Shown here piece after piece: positions 1-6,927 of a stretch of 8,660 nt of DNA; position 1 is the first letter of the stretch, and each line of letters begins with the position of its first letter. The notes below the pieces were generated by a model. That model did no database searches. It was not told the origin of the DNA and saw only the letters and a list, made by a program, of their open reading frames with translations. Source of the DNA: Paracoccaceae bacterium (lineage in GTDB: Bacteria > Pseudomonadota > Alphaproteobacteria > Rhodobacterales > Rhodobacteraceae); NCBI GenBank assembly GCA_023263735.1, contig JALQUQ010000101.1, positions 1-8,660 of the forward strand. The letters run 5' to 3'. The position numbers were made by a program, and so were the translations under genes.

Positions 1-393
1 ACCCATCTGGAAAGTGCCTGCCCCGCCGCCCATCGTGAGGCGCAGATGGCAGGGCTGATCCGGATGATTGACCAGAGTTTTCCCGGGCTTCCCGTGGTGA
101 TCGGCGGCGATCTGAACACCGGCAATCATGCGGGGGGCGACTGGCGCGGCGAAGGGCTGTTCGTGGTTGCGCGCAGCGCTGGTTTCACCGCACATGGCGG
201 GCCAGAAGAGACGCCGACCACGCGGCCCAGCCTGCTGACCCGCTTCCCCGATCGCGCGATGAAACTCGACTGGTTTTTGACACGCGGGCTGATCTTGGGG
301 GAAACGACGATCCATTCATCGCTTGGCCCCGACGGCACCCCCCTCTCCGATCATGATCGGATCGAAACCACGATCCTTGGCTTTGCCTCTTGA
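1..393 (+). CDS. Endonuclease/exonuclease/phosphatase family protein, 3' end (5' partial)
   Basis: The frame is open from base 1 and ends in TGA at 391-393, so about 130 C-terminal residues are visible and the true start lies before the window. The fragment carries the landmarks of the EEP (DNase I-like, metal-dependent phosphodiesterase) fold: THLES at residues 1-5, the metal/phosphate-site block GGDLNT at 35-40, a KLDWFL strand, and the terminal SDHD motif, whose His-Asp pair is catalytic in the family. EEP members hydrolyse phosphodiester bonds in nucleic acids, phospholipids or inositol phosphates; nothing visible fixes the substrate here. An internal ATG at 46 is in frame, but THLES lies upstream of it and is part of the domain, so 46 is not the start. 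The gene is convergent with the next one, with only 20 nt between the stops and no clear terminator. Family assignment is firm, function is open. Confidence 0.85.
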   Translation, partial: THLESACPAAHREAQMAGLIRMIDQSFPGLPVVIGGDLNTGNHAGGDWRGEGLFVVARSAGFTAHGGPEETPTTRPSLLTRFPDRAMKLDWFLTRGLILGETTIHSSLGPDGTPLSDHDRIETTILGFAS

Positions 394-413
394 TCTGCGA
401 GCCCATTGACCGA

Positions 414-1250
414 TTACCCCCGCGCAACCATGGTGCGGATCATCGGCCCCAAGACCGCCGCCAATTCGCGATGGACCGCAGGCCCGTGCATCAGTTCGGC
501 CGCGGGCCGCTCCATCGCGCCCAGCACCATCCCTTCGGTCCCGGCTTGACGGGCATCGGCGCTGGCGACGAATTCAAGATACCCCTCGGCACCGCCGCGA
601 ACGGCTGCCAGCATTTCGGCATCGACAAGCAAGGGCTCTGACGAAAGCCGCGCCCGTCGTTCCGGTTCTGGGGGAGGCGCGCTCCCCATCCAGACCAAAA
701 GCACGGGGCACCGCAGCCGCGCCAGCAAAGCCCGCATGCGCAAGACCCAAGCCGACCGCAACTCTTCGGCCACCACCTCGAACCGATCCACCGAGGCCGC
801 CTGCAATGCCCCCAACATGTGGCGGGTAAAGTGAAACTCGGTAAAATCAATCGTTTCAAACATCCGCTGCAACAGCGGCGTAGGATGCAAGAACCGGTCG
901 TTCCGACGCGGATGAACGGCGTAGAACCGATTGCTCAGATTCTGCGCGCCCATGACCTGCACCACCGCAACCCGGGCCGCCGAAGCGACGGCCAGAATGT
1001 CGGGATCTTTCAGATACGCATCCAGACCCGCGTTCTGCAGGCCAAGGTTCACCAGTGAAAGCCCCTGCCCCACCTCAACCAAGGTGGGATAAGGATCTGC
1101 GATATAACGCCCATAGGTTTCCGTTCCCCCAAGAACCGAAACATAGGGCAAGCTCAGATCGCGTCGGGGGCCCCGAAACACCAAACGCGACGCGCCATAA
1201 CGGCACGGAAAATAGTCCAGCGCCCCGTCACCGGGGGGTTCAAATGTCAT
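414..1250 (-). CDS. DUF6473-like protein of unknown function
   Basis: 278 residues from the ATG at 1250, which has GGTGGG a few bases upstream. An in-frame TTG at 1262 would add four residues (MVGV) but lacks an equally good ribosome site. The N-terminal half matches what I remember of DUF6473, a family common in Rhodobacterales: a GALDYFPCRYGAS opening (residues 9-21), GGTETYG (41-47), a NLGLQNAG turn (68-75), and a strongly polar block QVMGAQNLSNRFYAVHPRRN (98-117). There is no signal peptide or membrane segment. The order of Gly-rich turn, NxGxxNAG turn and hydrophobic strand ending in an Asn-rich loop resembles an SGNH-hydrolase fold whose Ser nucleophile motif has become GGTET; this is my inference. 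The C-terminal third has an LLVWMG strand, then a Pro/Glu/Arg-rich stretch. It is divergent from the 3-hydroxybutyryl-CoA dehydrogenase gene and appears to stand alone. No function can be given. Confidence 0.8.
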   Translation of the reverse strand: MTFEPPGDGALDYFPCRYGASRLVFRGPRRDLSLPYVSVLGGTETYGRYIADPYPTLVEVGQGLSLVNLGLQNAGLDAYLKDPDILAVASAARVAVVQVMGAQNLSNRFYAVHPRRNDRFLHPTPLLQRMFETIDFTEFHFTRHMLGALQAASVDRFEVVAEELRSAWVLRMRALLARLRCPVLLVWMGSAPPPEPERRARLSSEPLLVDAEMLAAVRGGAEGYLEFVASADARQAGTEGMVLGAMERPAAELMHGPAVHRELAAVLGPMIRTMVARG

Positions 1251-1406
1251 CACACCCACCAATTTGTCTTACACCCAAGTCGGATGCTGCGTGATTCCCA
1301 TTACCAAACGGCTAAATTCCGCATTTGCATCAATTGCCCTTTGCCGCCCTTGCCCGACCGCCGGGTGACGCATAAGGTTGCCGGGTCAGAAACACGGAGA
1401 CGACCG
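1251..1406. promoter_or_regulatory. Divergent intergenic region between the DUF6473-like gene and hbd
   Basis: This 156-bp gap must hold the promoters of two divergent genes. I see no strong -35/-10 pair for either. A possible weak hbd promoter is TTGCCC at 1350-1355 with CATAAG at 1371-1376, but the 15-bp spacer is short. TTGCC recurs at 1334, 1342 and 1350. The hbd ribosome site is ACGGAGA at 1394-1400, six bases before the ATG at 1407; that choice is clear and rejects the upstream in-frame ATG at 1284, which would prepend a 41-residue low-complexity tail not found in the enzyme family. Confidence 0.4.
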
Positions 1407-2282
1407 ATGGAAATCCACAAGGTTGGCGTAGTTGGGGCCGGGCAAATGGGCAACGGCATTGCCCATGTCTTTGCTTTGGCTGGATTTCATGTCGTGATGA
1501 ACGATATCAGCGCCGACAGCCTGACCAAGGCGATCACCACCATTGACCGCAACATCGAACGTCAGGTGTCGCGCGGCAAGGTGACGGCCGAGGACAAGGC
1601 CGCCGCGATGGCCCGCATTTCCACCACGCTTTCCTTGTCGGAACTGGGCACCACCGATCTGATCATCGAGGCGGCCACGGAAAAAGAGTCGGTCAAACAG
1701 CGGATTTTTGACGACCTTCTCCCGCATCTTTTGCCCCATACGATCCTGACCTCGAACACCTCGTCGATTTCGATCACCCGTCTGGCCAGCCGCACCGATC
1801 GCCCAGAAAAATTCATGGGCTTTCACTTCATGAACCCGGTGCCCGTCATGCAACTGGTTGAACTGATCCGGGGCATCGCGACCGATCAGGAAACCTATTC
1901 CACCCTGCACGGCGTTGTGCAAAAGCTGGGCAAAACCGCCGCCAGCGCCGAAGATTTCCCCGCCTTCATCGTGAACCGCATCCTGATGCCCATGATCAAC
2001 GAGGCAGTCTACACGCTGTATGAAGGCGTGGGTTCGGTGAAATCCATCGATGAATCGCTCAAATTGGGGGCAAATCACCCCATGGGCCCGCTCGAACTCG
2101 CCGATTTCATCGGGCTAGATACCTGTCTGGCCATCATGAACGTTCTGCACGACGGCTTGGCTGACACCAAATATCGCCCCTGCCCCCTGCTTACGAAATA
2201 TGTCGAGGCGGGCTGGCTGGGCCGCAAGACACAGCGCGGATTTTACGATTACCGGGGCGAAACACCCGTCCCCACCCGCTAG
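1407..2282 (+). CDS. hbd: 3-hydroxybutyryl-CoA dehydrogenase (NAD(P)-dependent)
   Basis: A 291-residue enzyme of the 3-hydroxyacyl-CoA dehydrogenase family, close to the usual length of the short single-function form. It interconverts acetoacetyl-CoA and 3-hydroxybutyryl-CoA in the cytoplasm, in butyrate/PHB-related carbon flow, fatty-acid beta-oxidation or aromatic degradation. The N-terminal Rossmann fold has GAGQMG at residues 10-15, and Asp33 ends the second strand, which suggests NAD preference. The catalytic region is intact: NTSS at 117-120 (Asn117, Ser119), the HFMNPVPVMQLVE block with His140 and Glu152 as the catalytic pair, and FIVNR with Asn190. The C-terminal domain includes the NHPMGPLELADFIGLD segment that closes the substrate site. 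The ATG at 1407 is preceded by a good ribosome site. The gene is flanked by a divergent DUF6473-like gene and a convergent acyltransferase, so it is probably monocistronic. The symbol could equally be hbdA or paaH/fadB2 depending on the genome. Confidence 0.93.
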   Translation: MEIHKVGVVGAGQMGNGIAHVFALAGFHVVMNDISADSLTKAITTIDRNIERQVSRGKVTAEDKAAAMARISTTLSLSELGTTDLIIEAATEKESVKQRIFDDLLPHLLPHTILTSNTSSISITRLASRTDRPEKFMGFHFMNPVPVMQLVELIRGIATDQETYSTLHGVVQKLGKTAASAEDFPAFIVNRILMPMINEAVYTLYEGVGSVKSIDESLKLGANHPMGPLELADFIGLDTCLAIMNVLHDGLADTKYRPCPLLTKYVEAGWLGRKTQRGFYDYRGETPVPTR

Positions 2283-2298
2283 ACCGGTTGACGCCGGT
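2283..2298. terminator. Possible short bidirectional hairpin between convergent genes
   Basis: ACCGG (2283-2287) and CCGGT (2294-2298) form a 5-bp stem around the 6-base loop TTGACG, exactly in the 22-nt gap between the stop codons of hbd and the last operon gene. The position suits a shared terminator, but the stem is short and no T-run follows on either strand, so it is only a weak candidate. Confidence 0.25.
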
Positions 2299-2304
2299 TC
2301 CGCT

Positions 2305-3171
2305 TCATTTGCCCAAATTCAGCGTGTGGTCGCGCAACCAAGCCAGAAATCCGCGCGGATTGTCAGACCACGCCTTCAGCTCTTCGGGCAGGATCGGCGC
2401 GCCGATCACTGGGCGTTGCGGATGGTTCAGCGCCTTGCGGATTTCATACAGCAACAAACCCTGTCTCAGGGTGGCCGAAACCTTGTTGGCGATCTGATAC
2501 AGCCGGGTGTTCTGACCGGTGAACCGAACCGGCACCACCGTCGCGCCCGACCGCATGATCATCTTGTGCGTGAACGGGTTCCATTCCGCCTCGATCACCG
2601 GGCCGAACAGCGTTTCCGAACTGGCCACCTTGCCCGCCGGAAACAGAATGATCACGCCCCCAGCCTTGAGCTGGGCCATCGCGCGATTGCGCATCTCTAA
2701 CCCGGCTTCGCGCGCATTCGCCTCATGCGGGAAGGGCACCGGGATCATGAATTCCTCGATCTCGGGAATGCCGGTCAACAGAGAGCGGGTCAGAATCTTG
2801 AAATCCGACCGCACCCGCGACACCATTTCCGCCAGAACCATGCCATCGACCAGACCATGCGGGTGGTTGGCCACCAAAACGACCGCGCCGGTTTTGGGAA
2901 TATTGGCGATTTCCTCGGGCGGGGTCTGGATTTCAATCCCCATGTGCCGCAGGGCCTTGGGCCAGAAAGCCGCCCCAAACGGCACGCCCGACCGCTCAAA
3001 CCGGCGGATTTCGCGCAAAAGCCTGACCTTTGCGGTGACCCATTCGATCGTGCGGATCGTTCCAGCCTTGTAGGGGTTGGTAAAGGTGCCTGCATACGAC
3101 AGACGCCGCATGTCATAGGGCTTGACCGCGACCGGATCAGCCTTCACCAACTCTTTGTCTGATATCGCCAC
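2305..3171 (-). CDS. Lysophospholipid acyltransferase-like protein (PlsC/OlsB-type superfamily)
   Basis: 288 residues from a GTG at 3171. This start was chosen because AAGGA and GAGGGAG lie just upstream and because longer readings would run back through the HPr gene. A later start near 3150-3145 or at the ATG at 3111 is possible. The protein belongs to the glycerol-phosphate/lysophospholipid acyltransferase superfamily, which transfers acyl chains from acyl-ACP or acyl-CoA onto lipids at the cytoplasmic face of the membrane. The catalytic block reads NHPHGLVDG at residues 102-110, with His and Asp spaced as HX5D rather than the classical HX4D; this spacing is what I recall for the 'hemolysin-like'/ornithine-lipid (OlsB/OlsA-like) branch. 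A second motif, ILFPAG (175-180), replaces the usual FPEG. No convincing transmembrane helix is seen; a basic segment near residues 45-62 could bind membrane. It is last in the operon, 34 nt after HPr. Its acceptor lipid is unknown. Confidence 0.82.
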   Translation of the reverse strand: MAISDKELVKADPVAVKPYDMRRLSYAGTFTNPYKAGTIRTIEWVTAKVRLLREIRRFERSGVPFGAAFWPKALRHMGIEIQTPPEEIANIPKTGAVVLVANHPHGLVDGMVLAEMVSRVRSDFKILTRSLLTGIPEIEEFMIPVPFPHEANAREAGLEMRNRAMAQLKAGGVIILFPAGKVASSETLFGPVIEAEWNPFTHKMIMRSGATVVPVRFTGQNTRLYQIANKVSATLRQGLLLYEIRKALNHPQRPVIGAPILPEELKAWSDNPRGFLAWLRDHTLNLGK

Positions 3172-3205
3172 GTGGTCCTTGCTCCCTCTGACCCTGAGAT
3201 CCGGA

Positions 3206-3475
3206 TCAGAAGTCCTCTCCGAAACGATCGGCGACAAGACCTTCCAGCGCGTTGGCCAGTTCGTCGGCTTGTGCGCCGCTTGTGCGAACATCAATAGAGG
3301 TTCCGCGCGAGGCTGCCAACATCAAAAGCCCCATGATGGAATCCCCCGAAACGGTCATACCATCCTTGGTCACTTCGGCGCGGGCGTTGTGGCGCTCCAC
3401 CACTTCGACGAATTTCGCGCTGGCGCGGGCATGCAGGCCCTTTTCATTCACAATCTTCAACGACCGATCGGCCAT
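3206..3475 (-). CDS. ptsH: HPr, phosphocarrier protein of the PTS
   Basis: 89 residues, normal HPr length. HPr passes phosphate from enzyme I to EIIA proteins. The catalytic histidine is His15 in GLHARAS (13-19), and the regulatory serine is Ser46 in GDSIMG (44-49), the site that HPr kinase phosphorylates in other bacteria. Both sites are present, so this HPr can in principle be controlled by the HprK encoded three genes upstream. The ATG at 3475 starts two nt after the EIIA stop; GGAG at 3482-3485 gives a strong ribosome site inside the EIIA end. With no EIIB/EIIC here, the job is probably regulatory (nitrogen/carbon-type PTS) rather than sugar uptake. Enzyme I is not in the window. In some databases this form is called ptsO/NPr-like, but the presence of Ser46 and HprK supports HPr. 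Confidence 0.96.
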   Translation of the reverse strand: MADRSLKIVNEKGLHARASAKFVEVVERHNARAEVTKDGMTVSGDSIMGLLMLAASRGTSIDVRTSGAQADELANALEGLVADRFGEDF

Positions 3476-3477
3476 GG

Positions 3478-3873
3478 TCAGCTCCCCCCACCAAGGTCAA
3501 GGCTGTTGATGTATTTACGCCCCGCATCCAGCGAGGCGGCAACCGCATCGGCCACTTTCATCTCGCGCGATTTGGCAAGTTTGATCAGCATCGGCAGATT
3601 GGCACCATAAAGGATGCGCCGATCCTGACTGCAACAGGCCAAGAGCGACAGGTTCGAAGGCGAACCGCCGAACATATCGGTCACCACCACCACGCCTTGA
3701 CCGCCGTCCACTTCGTCGGCGGCCCGGCAAATCTCGGCCTGTTTGGCACTGCGATCATGGTCATCTTCGATCGAAATCGCACGAATTGCCATTTGCGGGC
3801 CGACAACATGTTCGACCGCAGCCAGATATTCACGCGCCAAACCGCCATGAGCGACGATTACGATCCCGATCAA
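3478..3873 (-). CDS. manX: PTS EIIA component, mannose/fructose-type (ManX-like)
   Basis: 131 residues, the length of a free-standing EIIA(Man) domain. The phosphorylatable histidine is His9 in VAHGGLA (7-13), accepting phosphate from HPr; the conserved active-site loop [10 protein letters not shown] lies at 65-74. It is cytoplasmic with no membrane part, and no EIIB, EIIC or EIID gene is nearby, so it probably signals rather than transports. The start is a TTG at 3873: an in-frame TAG lies only two codons upstream (3879-3877), and no ATG or GTG occurs before the first beta strand, so TTG is essentially forced. It overlaps the rapZ stop as TTGA (4 nt), implying translational coupling. In Brucella and other alphaproteobacteria an equivalent EIIA is part of an 'incomplete' PTS next to ChvG/ChvI. 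The symbol is used loosely; some annotators call it ptsM or EIIA-Man. Confidence 0.93.
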   Translation of the reverse strand: MIGIVIVAHGGLAREYLAAVEHVVGPQMAIRAISIEDDHDRSAKQAEICRAADEVDGGQGVVVVTDMFGGSPSNLSLLACCSQDRRILYGANLPMLIKLAKSREMKVADAVAASLDAGRKYINSLDLGGGS

Positions 3874-4805
3874 CGGCTACTACCCCGATTTTCCACGCCT
3901 GCAACCACCGTGGCTGCGCGGCGTTCCAATTCCCGATGTCGTTTTGACACCGACCAGCCTTTTTCTGCAAGTGCATCTGTTACAAATTCCGTCATATAAA
4001 CGGAACGATGTTGCCCGCCGGTACACCCGAAGCCGATGGAAAGATGGGCTTTCCCCTCCTCCAGTTGCGCCGGCAGCAAAAATGTCAGCAGATCGGTCAC
4101 CCGATCGGCAAAGCCCGTGAACCGCGGGTCTGACCGTACGTAATCGGCCACCGCAGAATCACGCCCATCCAGTGGCTTCAGCGTCGGGTCCCAGTGGGGA
4201 TTGCGCAGAAAGCGGCAATCGAACACCATATCCAAGCCGCGCGGCAAGCCACGTTTATAGCTAAAGCTTTGCAAAGACACTGAAATCGACGGGCTTTCCG
4301 CCAGCGCGAACCAGCGCGTCACCTCAGACTTCAACTGGTGCACGGTCAGATCCGAAGTGTCGATCAAATGGTCGGCACGCACCCGGATCGGGGCAAGCAA
4401 ATCCACCTCCCGCATCACGCCTTCTTCGGGGCTGTCGTCAGGGGCCAGCGGATGGCGGCGGCGGGTCTCTGAATACCGCCGGATCAACACATTCGGCAGG
4501 CAATCCAGATACAGAACCTCAAGGTTCACACGCGGGTTACGGGTCAGCGAGTCGATCAGTTCGATCAGGTTCGATGCGTTGAAATCCCGGTTGCGCACAT
4601 CGATGCCCAGGGCAATCGGTTGCGCGGTCGGCTCGCCTTCGACCAGCCGCGGAATCAGGCTGAATGGAAGATTGTCGATCGTTTCATAGCCGATGTCCTC
4701 CAGCGCGTGGATCGCCGTCGATCGTCCGGCGCCCGAAGGGCCAGAGACCAGGACCAATCGCTGGTCTTGACCCGGTGGTCGATCCATCTTTGCCGACAGC
4801 GTCAT
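3870..4805 (-). CDS. rapZ: RapZ/YvcJ-family nucleotide-binding protein (RNase adapter)
   Basis: 311 residues from the ATG at 4805, which overlaps the hprK stop as TGATG and has GGAGG seven bases upstream; a longer reading to 4904 would lie wholly inside hprK. In E. coli RapZ binds the small RNA GlmZ, recruits RNase E and senses glucosamine-6-phosphate; in Bacillus YvcJ hydrolyses nucleotides. GlmZ is not known in alphaproteobacteria, so the target here is unknown. The N-terminal P-loop reads GPSGAGRST (residues 22-30): the usual Walker A lysine is arginine (Arg28, codon CGA). The following [12 protein letters not shown] block and the GIDVRNRDF segment are typical of the family. The C-terminal domain, which holds the RNA- and sugar-phosphate-binding surface in E. 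coli, keeps the block [17 protein letters not shown] recall GRS/GRT P-loops in other Rhodobacterales RapZ proteins, so the change is probably a lineage trait rather than decay. Confidence 0.94.
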   Translation of the reverse strand: MTLSAKMDRPPGQDQRLVLVSGPSGAGRSTAIHALEDIGYETIDNLPFSLIPRLVEGEPTAQPIALGIDVRNRDFNASNLIELIDSLTRNPRVNLEVLYLDCLPNVLIRRYSETRRRHPLAPDDSPEEGVMREVDLLAPIRVRADHLIDTSDLTVHQLKSEVTRWFALAESPSISVSLQSFSYKRGLPRGLDMVFDCRFLRNPHWDPTLKPLDGRDSAVADYVRSDPRFTGFADRVTDLLTFLLPAQLEEGKAHLSIGFGCTGGQHRSVYMTEFVTDALAEKGWSVSKRHRELERRAATVVAGVENRGSSR

Positions 4806-5221
4806 CAGGCCGCCTCCAATCCGCCATGGCGCAACGCGAGCCATAGGGAAGACGTAAAGTAGGGTGCCTTTATGGCATGGACAAGACGAATGGATTGGCC
4901 ACATAGATCAATATTTCGCGGCTGCGGCATTCGTTCGGTTTCCACGCGCCCCAGATCCACCGCCAAAACAACCTGCGCCTGCAAAACGGACGGAACGCGC
5001 AGCAGACCCAGCCCCCGCGCTTCAATCAGACCGGAAAGCACGGGGGGGCATGACGCCATCACCCGACCGGACTCGGCCACCAGATCGGTCCGGTCATCGG
5101 CAACCAGATCCGCGCCCAAAGCCATCAGTTCCAGCGCCAGCGCCGACTTTCCGGCGCCGGATGGCCCAAGGATCAACAGGCCTTTTCCCTGAACCGCAAC
5201 GCAACTGGCATGCAGATTCAT
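4805..5221 (-). CDS. hprK: HPr kinase/phosphorylase, short alphaproteobacterial form
   Basis: 138 residues from the ATG at 5221, with GGGG six bases upstream; an in-frame TTG at 5233 would add four residues. HprK phosphorylates and dephosphorylates Ser46 of HPr. The Firmicutes enzyme is about 310 residues with an N-terminal domain; here only the catalytic C-terminal half exists, as is usual in alphaproteobacteria. Visible elements are His4 in the opening LHASCVAV strand, P-loop GPSGAGKS (19-26), the Asp pair ADDR (41-44), and the HprK signature [12 protein letters not shown] (66-77). The gene starts 15 nt after the chvG stop and ends overlapping the rapZ start (TGATG). Its substrate HPr, with Ser46 intact, is encoded three genes downstream in the same operon. 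The missing N-terminal domain suggests different allosteric control, but catalytic residues look complete. Confidence 0.94.
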   Translation of the reverse strand: MNLHASCVAVQGKGLLILGPSGAGKSALALELMALGADLVADDRTDLVAESGRVMASCPPVLSGLIEARGLGLLRVPSVLQAQVVLAVDLGRVETERMPQPRNIDLCGQSIRLVHAIKAPYFTSSLWLALRHGGLEAA

Positions 5222-5236
5222 GGCAGGCCCCAAAGG

Positions 5237-6913
5237 TCAGACCGGCAAACCGACAACAAACCGCGCGCCCAGCGGCTCCGACGTGGCATCCGCATCGGTC
5301 GGGCGAATGTTTTCCGCCCAGATCACCCCACCATGCGCCTCGACAATCTGTTTCGAGATGGAAAGACCCAACCCCGAATTGTTGCCAAACTGGTTTTTCG
5401 GACGTTCCGAATAGAACCGCTTGAAAATCTTGGTCAGCGCCACCTCGGGGATGCCCGGGCCGGTATCTTCGACCACCACCAGCACGCGGTTTTCCTTGCG
5501 ACGTGCCCAGACGCGCACGGCGTCGCCATCTTCGCAAAAGCTGATCGCATTCGAAATCAGGTTCACAAAGACCTGCGCCAGCCGCGCCTCAAGCCCGGAA
5601 AGGCGAATGGTATCGGCCGGAAAATCGGTGATGAGTTCGACCCCCTTTTGCCGCGCCTGATCGCCGAGATAGTCGCACAGGTTCGTCAGGGTCTTGCTCA
5701 GGTTGAAGTCTTCTTCCTGTTCCTTGACCAGTTCGCTGTCCAGCCGCGACGCGTTTGAAATGTCGCTGACCAGACGGTCCAGACGGCGCACGTCATGTTC
5801 AATCACCTCCAGCAGGCGGGCGCGCTGATCATCCCGCTTGGCCAGATGCATTGACGCGACGGCCGAGCGAAGGCTGGCCAACGGGTTCTTGATTTCGTGC
5901 GCCACATCGGCGGCAAATTGTTCGTTGCTGTCGATCCGGTCATAAAGCGCGGCCACCATGCCCCGCAGCGCCACCGAAAGGCGGCCAATCTCATCCGGGC
6001 GGGCCGCCAGATCGGGAATGCGCACCCGCGCGGGCTGCTTGCGGGCAGTGCCGGGGGTTTCCGACACCTCAGCCGCGGCCACCAGATCGGAAATCGGCGT
6101 GGCAATGGTCGAGGCCAGCACAAGGCTGAACGCGATCGACACGAACAGCGCCAGCAAGAACATCTGCAGGATCTGCTCGCGCTCATTGCGGACCAGTTGA
6201 TCGATTTCCCCTGCCGCCCCAATCATGGCAACCGCCGCCACGACCTGGCCGTCTTGCACCACGGGCACGGCCACGCTGAATTGGCCGCTCATGCCAGATT
6301 GGATGTTGACCACCGGCTCGCCCTTCAATGCGCCGGGCACCAGCTCCCGCGACAACGTTTCCGCATCTTCCAACGCCGGTGCGGCCTCTTTGGAGAAGGG
6401 CGAAGCGAGTGTTTTCCAAAGCCCTGCAAGAAATCCGGTGATGTAATTTCGGGTGTTTCCGGCATCGAAGGCCGGCCCCTGCGCCCGGGCCAACAGCGCG
6501 CCGTCGGGCGAAAACACAAACATCTGCGCGCCGGGGCTGATCGCGATTTCGGCGGCAGAGGCGTCAAGCCGAAGCGCCCCCGCATCCGCAGGTGTTGGCA
6601 ACCGCGCCTCGATCACATCGGCGATCAGATGCGCCTCGCGGACAAAAGCCTCTTCGCGCTGAGCGGCCAGACTGTCGCGGAACGGGTTAAGAAACAGGAC
6701 ACCCGCCACAAGAACAACCAAAGCGAGCAGGTTGAACACGATGATCTTGCGGGCCAAGGGCGATTTCCGCAGCTTGAATCGCGGCCGGGCACCGCCATCC
6801 CTTGTGACATGTGCCATCTGGGCCGAGCTTGGGTCCACCCAATCCTCGCCCATGACAATCTCGTCACGATTGCCGCGCTTCATCCCCGGTCCCGCTTCTG
6901 ACAAGGCCATCAT
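5237..6913 (-). CDS. chvG: Sensor histidine kinase ChvG (ExoS/BvrS family)
   Basis: 558 residues. An N-terminal cytoplasmic stretch of about 54 residues precedes TM1 (55-75), then a periplasmic sensor domain (about 76-248), TM2 (250-270), HAMP (271-325), the H-box ADVAHEIKNP with phospho-accepting His339, and an ATPase domain with the N-box NLISNA (451-456), G1 DTGPGIP (483-489), F-box FKRFYSER (497-504) and G2 NSGLGLS (512-518). All kinase motifs are intact. In Agrobacterium, Sinorhizobium and Brucella this kinase senses acid pH or envelope stress and phosphorylates ChvI. It begins 14 nt after the chvI stop. The start is uncertain: ATG codons at 6913, 6910, 6883 and 6853 are in frame, and only 6883 has an obviously purine-rich lead (GGGACCGGGG). 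The LARKIIVFNLLALVVLVAG entry into TM1 is typical of ChvG. Confidence 0.95.
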   Translation of the reverse strand: MMALSEAGPGMKRGNRDEIVMGEDWVDPSSAQMAHVTRDGGARPRFKLRKSPLARKIIVFNLLALVVLVAGVLFLNPFRDSLAAQREEAFVREAHLIADVIEARLPTPADAGALRLDASAAEIAISPGAQMFVFSPDGALLARAQGPAFDAGNTRNYITGFLAGLWKTLASPFSKEAAPALEDAETLSRELVPGALKGEPVVNIQSGMSGQFSVAVPVVQDGQVVAAVAMIGAAGEIDQLVRNEREQILQMFLLALFVSIAFSLVLASTIATPISDLVAAAEVSETPGTARKQPARVRIPDLAARPDEIGRLSVALRGMVAALYDRIDSNEQFAADVAHEIKNPLASLRSAVASMHLAKRDDQRARLLEVIEHDVRRLDRLVSDISNASRLDSELVKEQEEDFNLSKTLTNLCDYLGDQARQKGVELITDFPADTIRLSGLEARLAQVFVNLISNAISFCEDGDAVRVWARRKENRVLVVVEDTGPGIPEVALTKIFKRFYSERPKNQFGNNSGLGLSISKQIVEAHGGVIWAENIRPTDADATSEPLGARFVVGLPV

Positions 6914-6927
6914 CGCTCACACGGGCA

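Noticed and set aside
346..361. 16-bp perfect palindrome TCCGATCATGATCGGA
   Set aside because: It falls in the codons of the conserved SDHD catalytic motif and the following residues of the EEP gene; coding constraint explains it well enough.
394..413. Gap between the convergent EEP and DUF6473-like genes as a terminator
   Set aside because: Only 20 nt with no stem-loop or T-run that I can see.
1310..1318. GGCTAAATT shared by the hbd upstream region and the pckA upstream region (7767-7775)
   Set aside because: A single 9-base match between two intergenic regions is not rare enough by itself; positions relative to the genes differ.
1386..2078. 230-codon minus-strand frame
   Set aside because: Antisense shadow of 3-hydroxybutyryl-CoA dehydrogenase; His/Gly-rich and without family motifs.
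3172..3294. Longer acyltransferase N-terminus reaching to 3294
   Set aside because: It would read through the end of the HPr gene in another frame; the added residues look like HPr shadow, and a GTG with upstream AAGGA exists at 3171.
4806..4904. Longer RapZ N-terminus to 4904
   Set aside because: It lies wholly inside hprK, while ATG 4805 has GGAGG at seven bases and a TGATG junction.
5897..6901. 334-codon open frame on the plus strand opposite chvG
   Set aside because: It is antisense to an intact kinase gene with all family motifs; the product is rich in His, Arg and Gln with no recognisable domain, typical of a shadow frame in GC-rich DNA.
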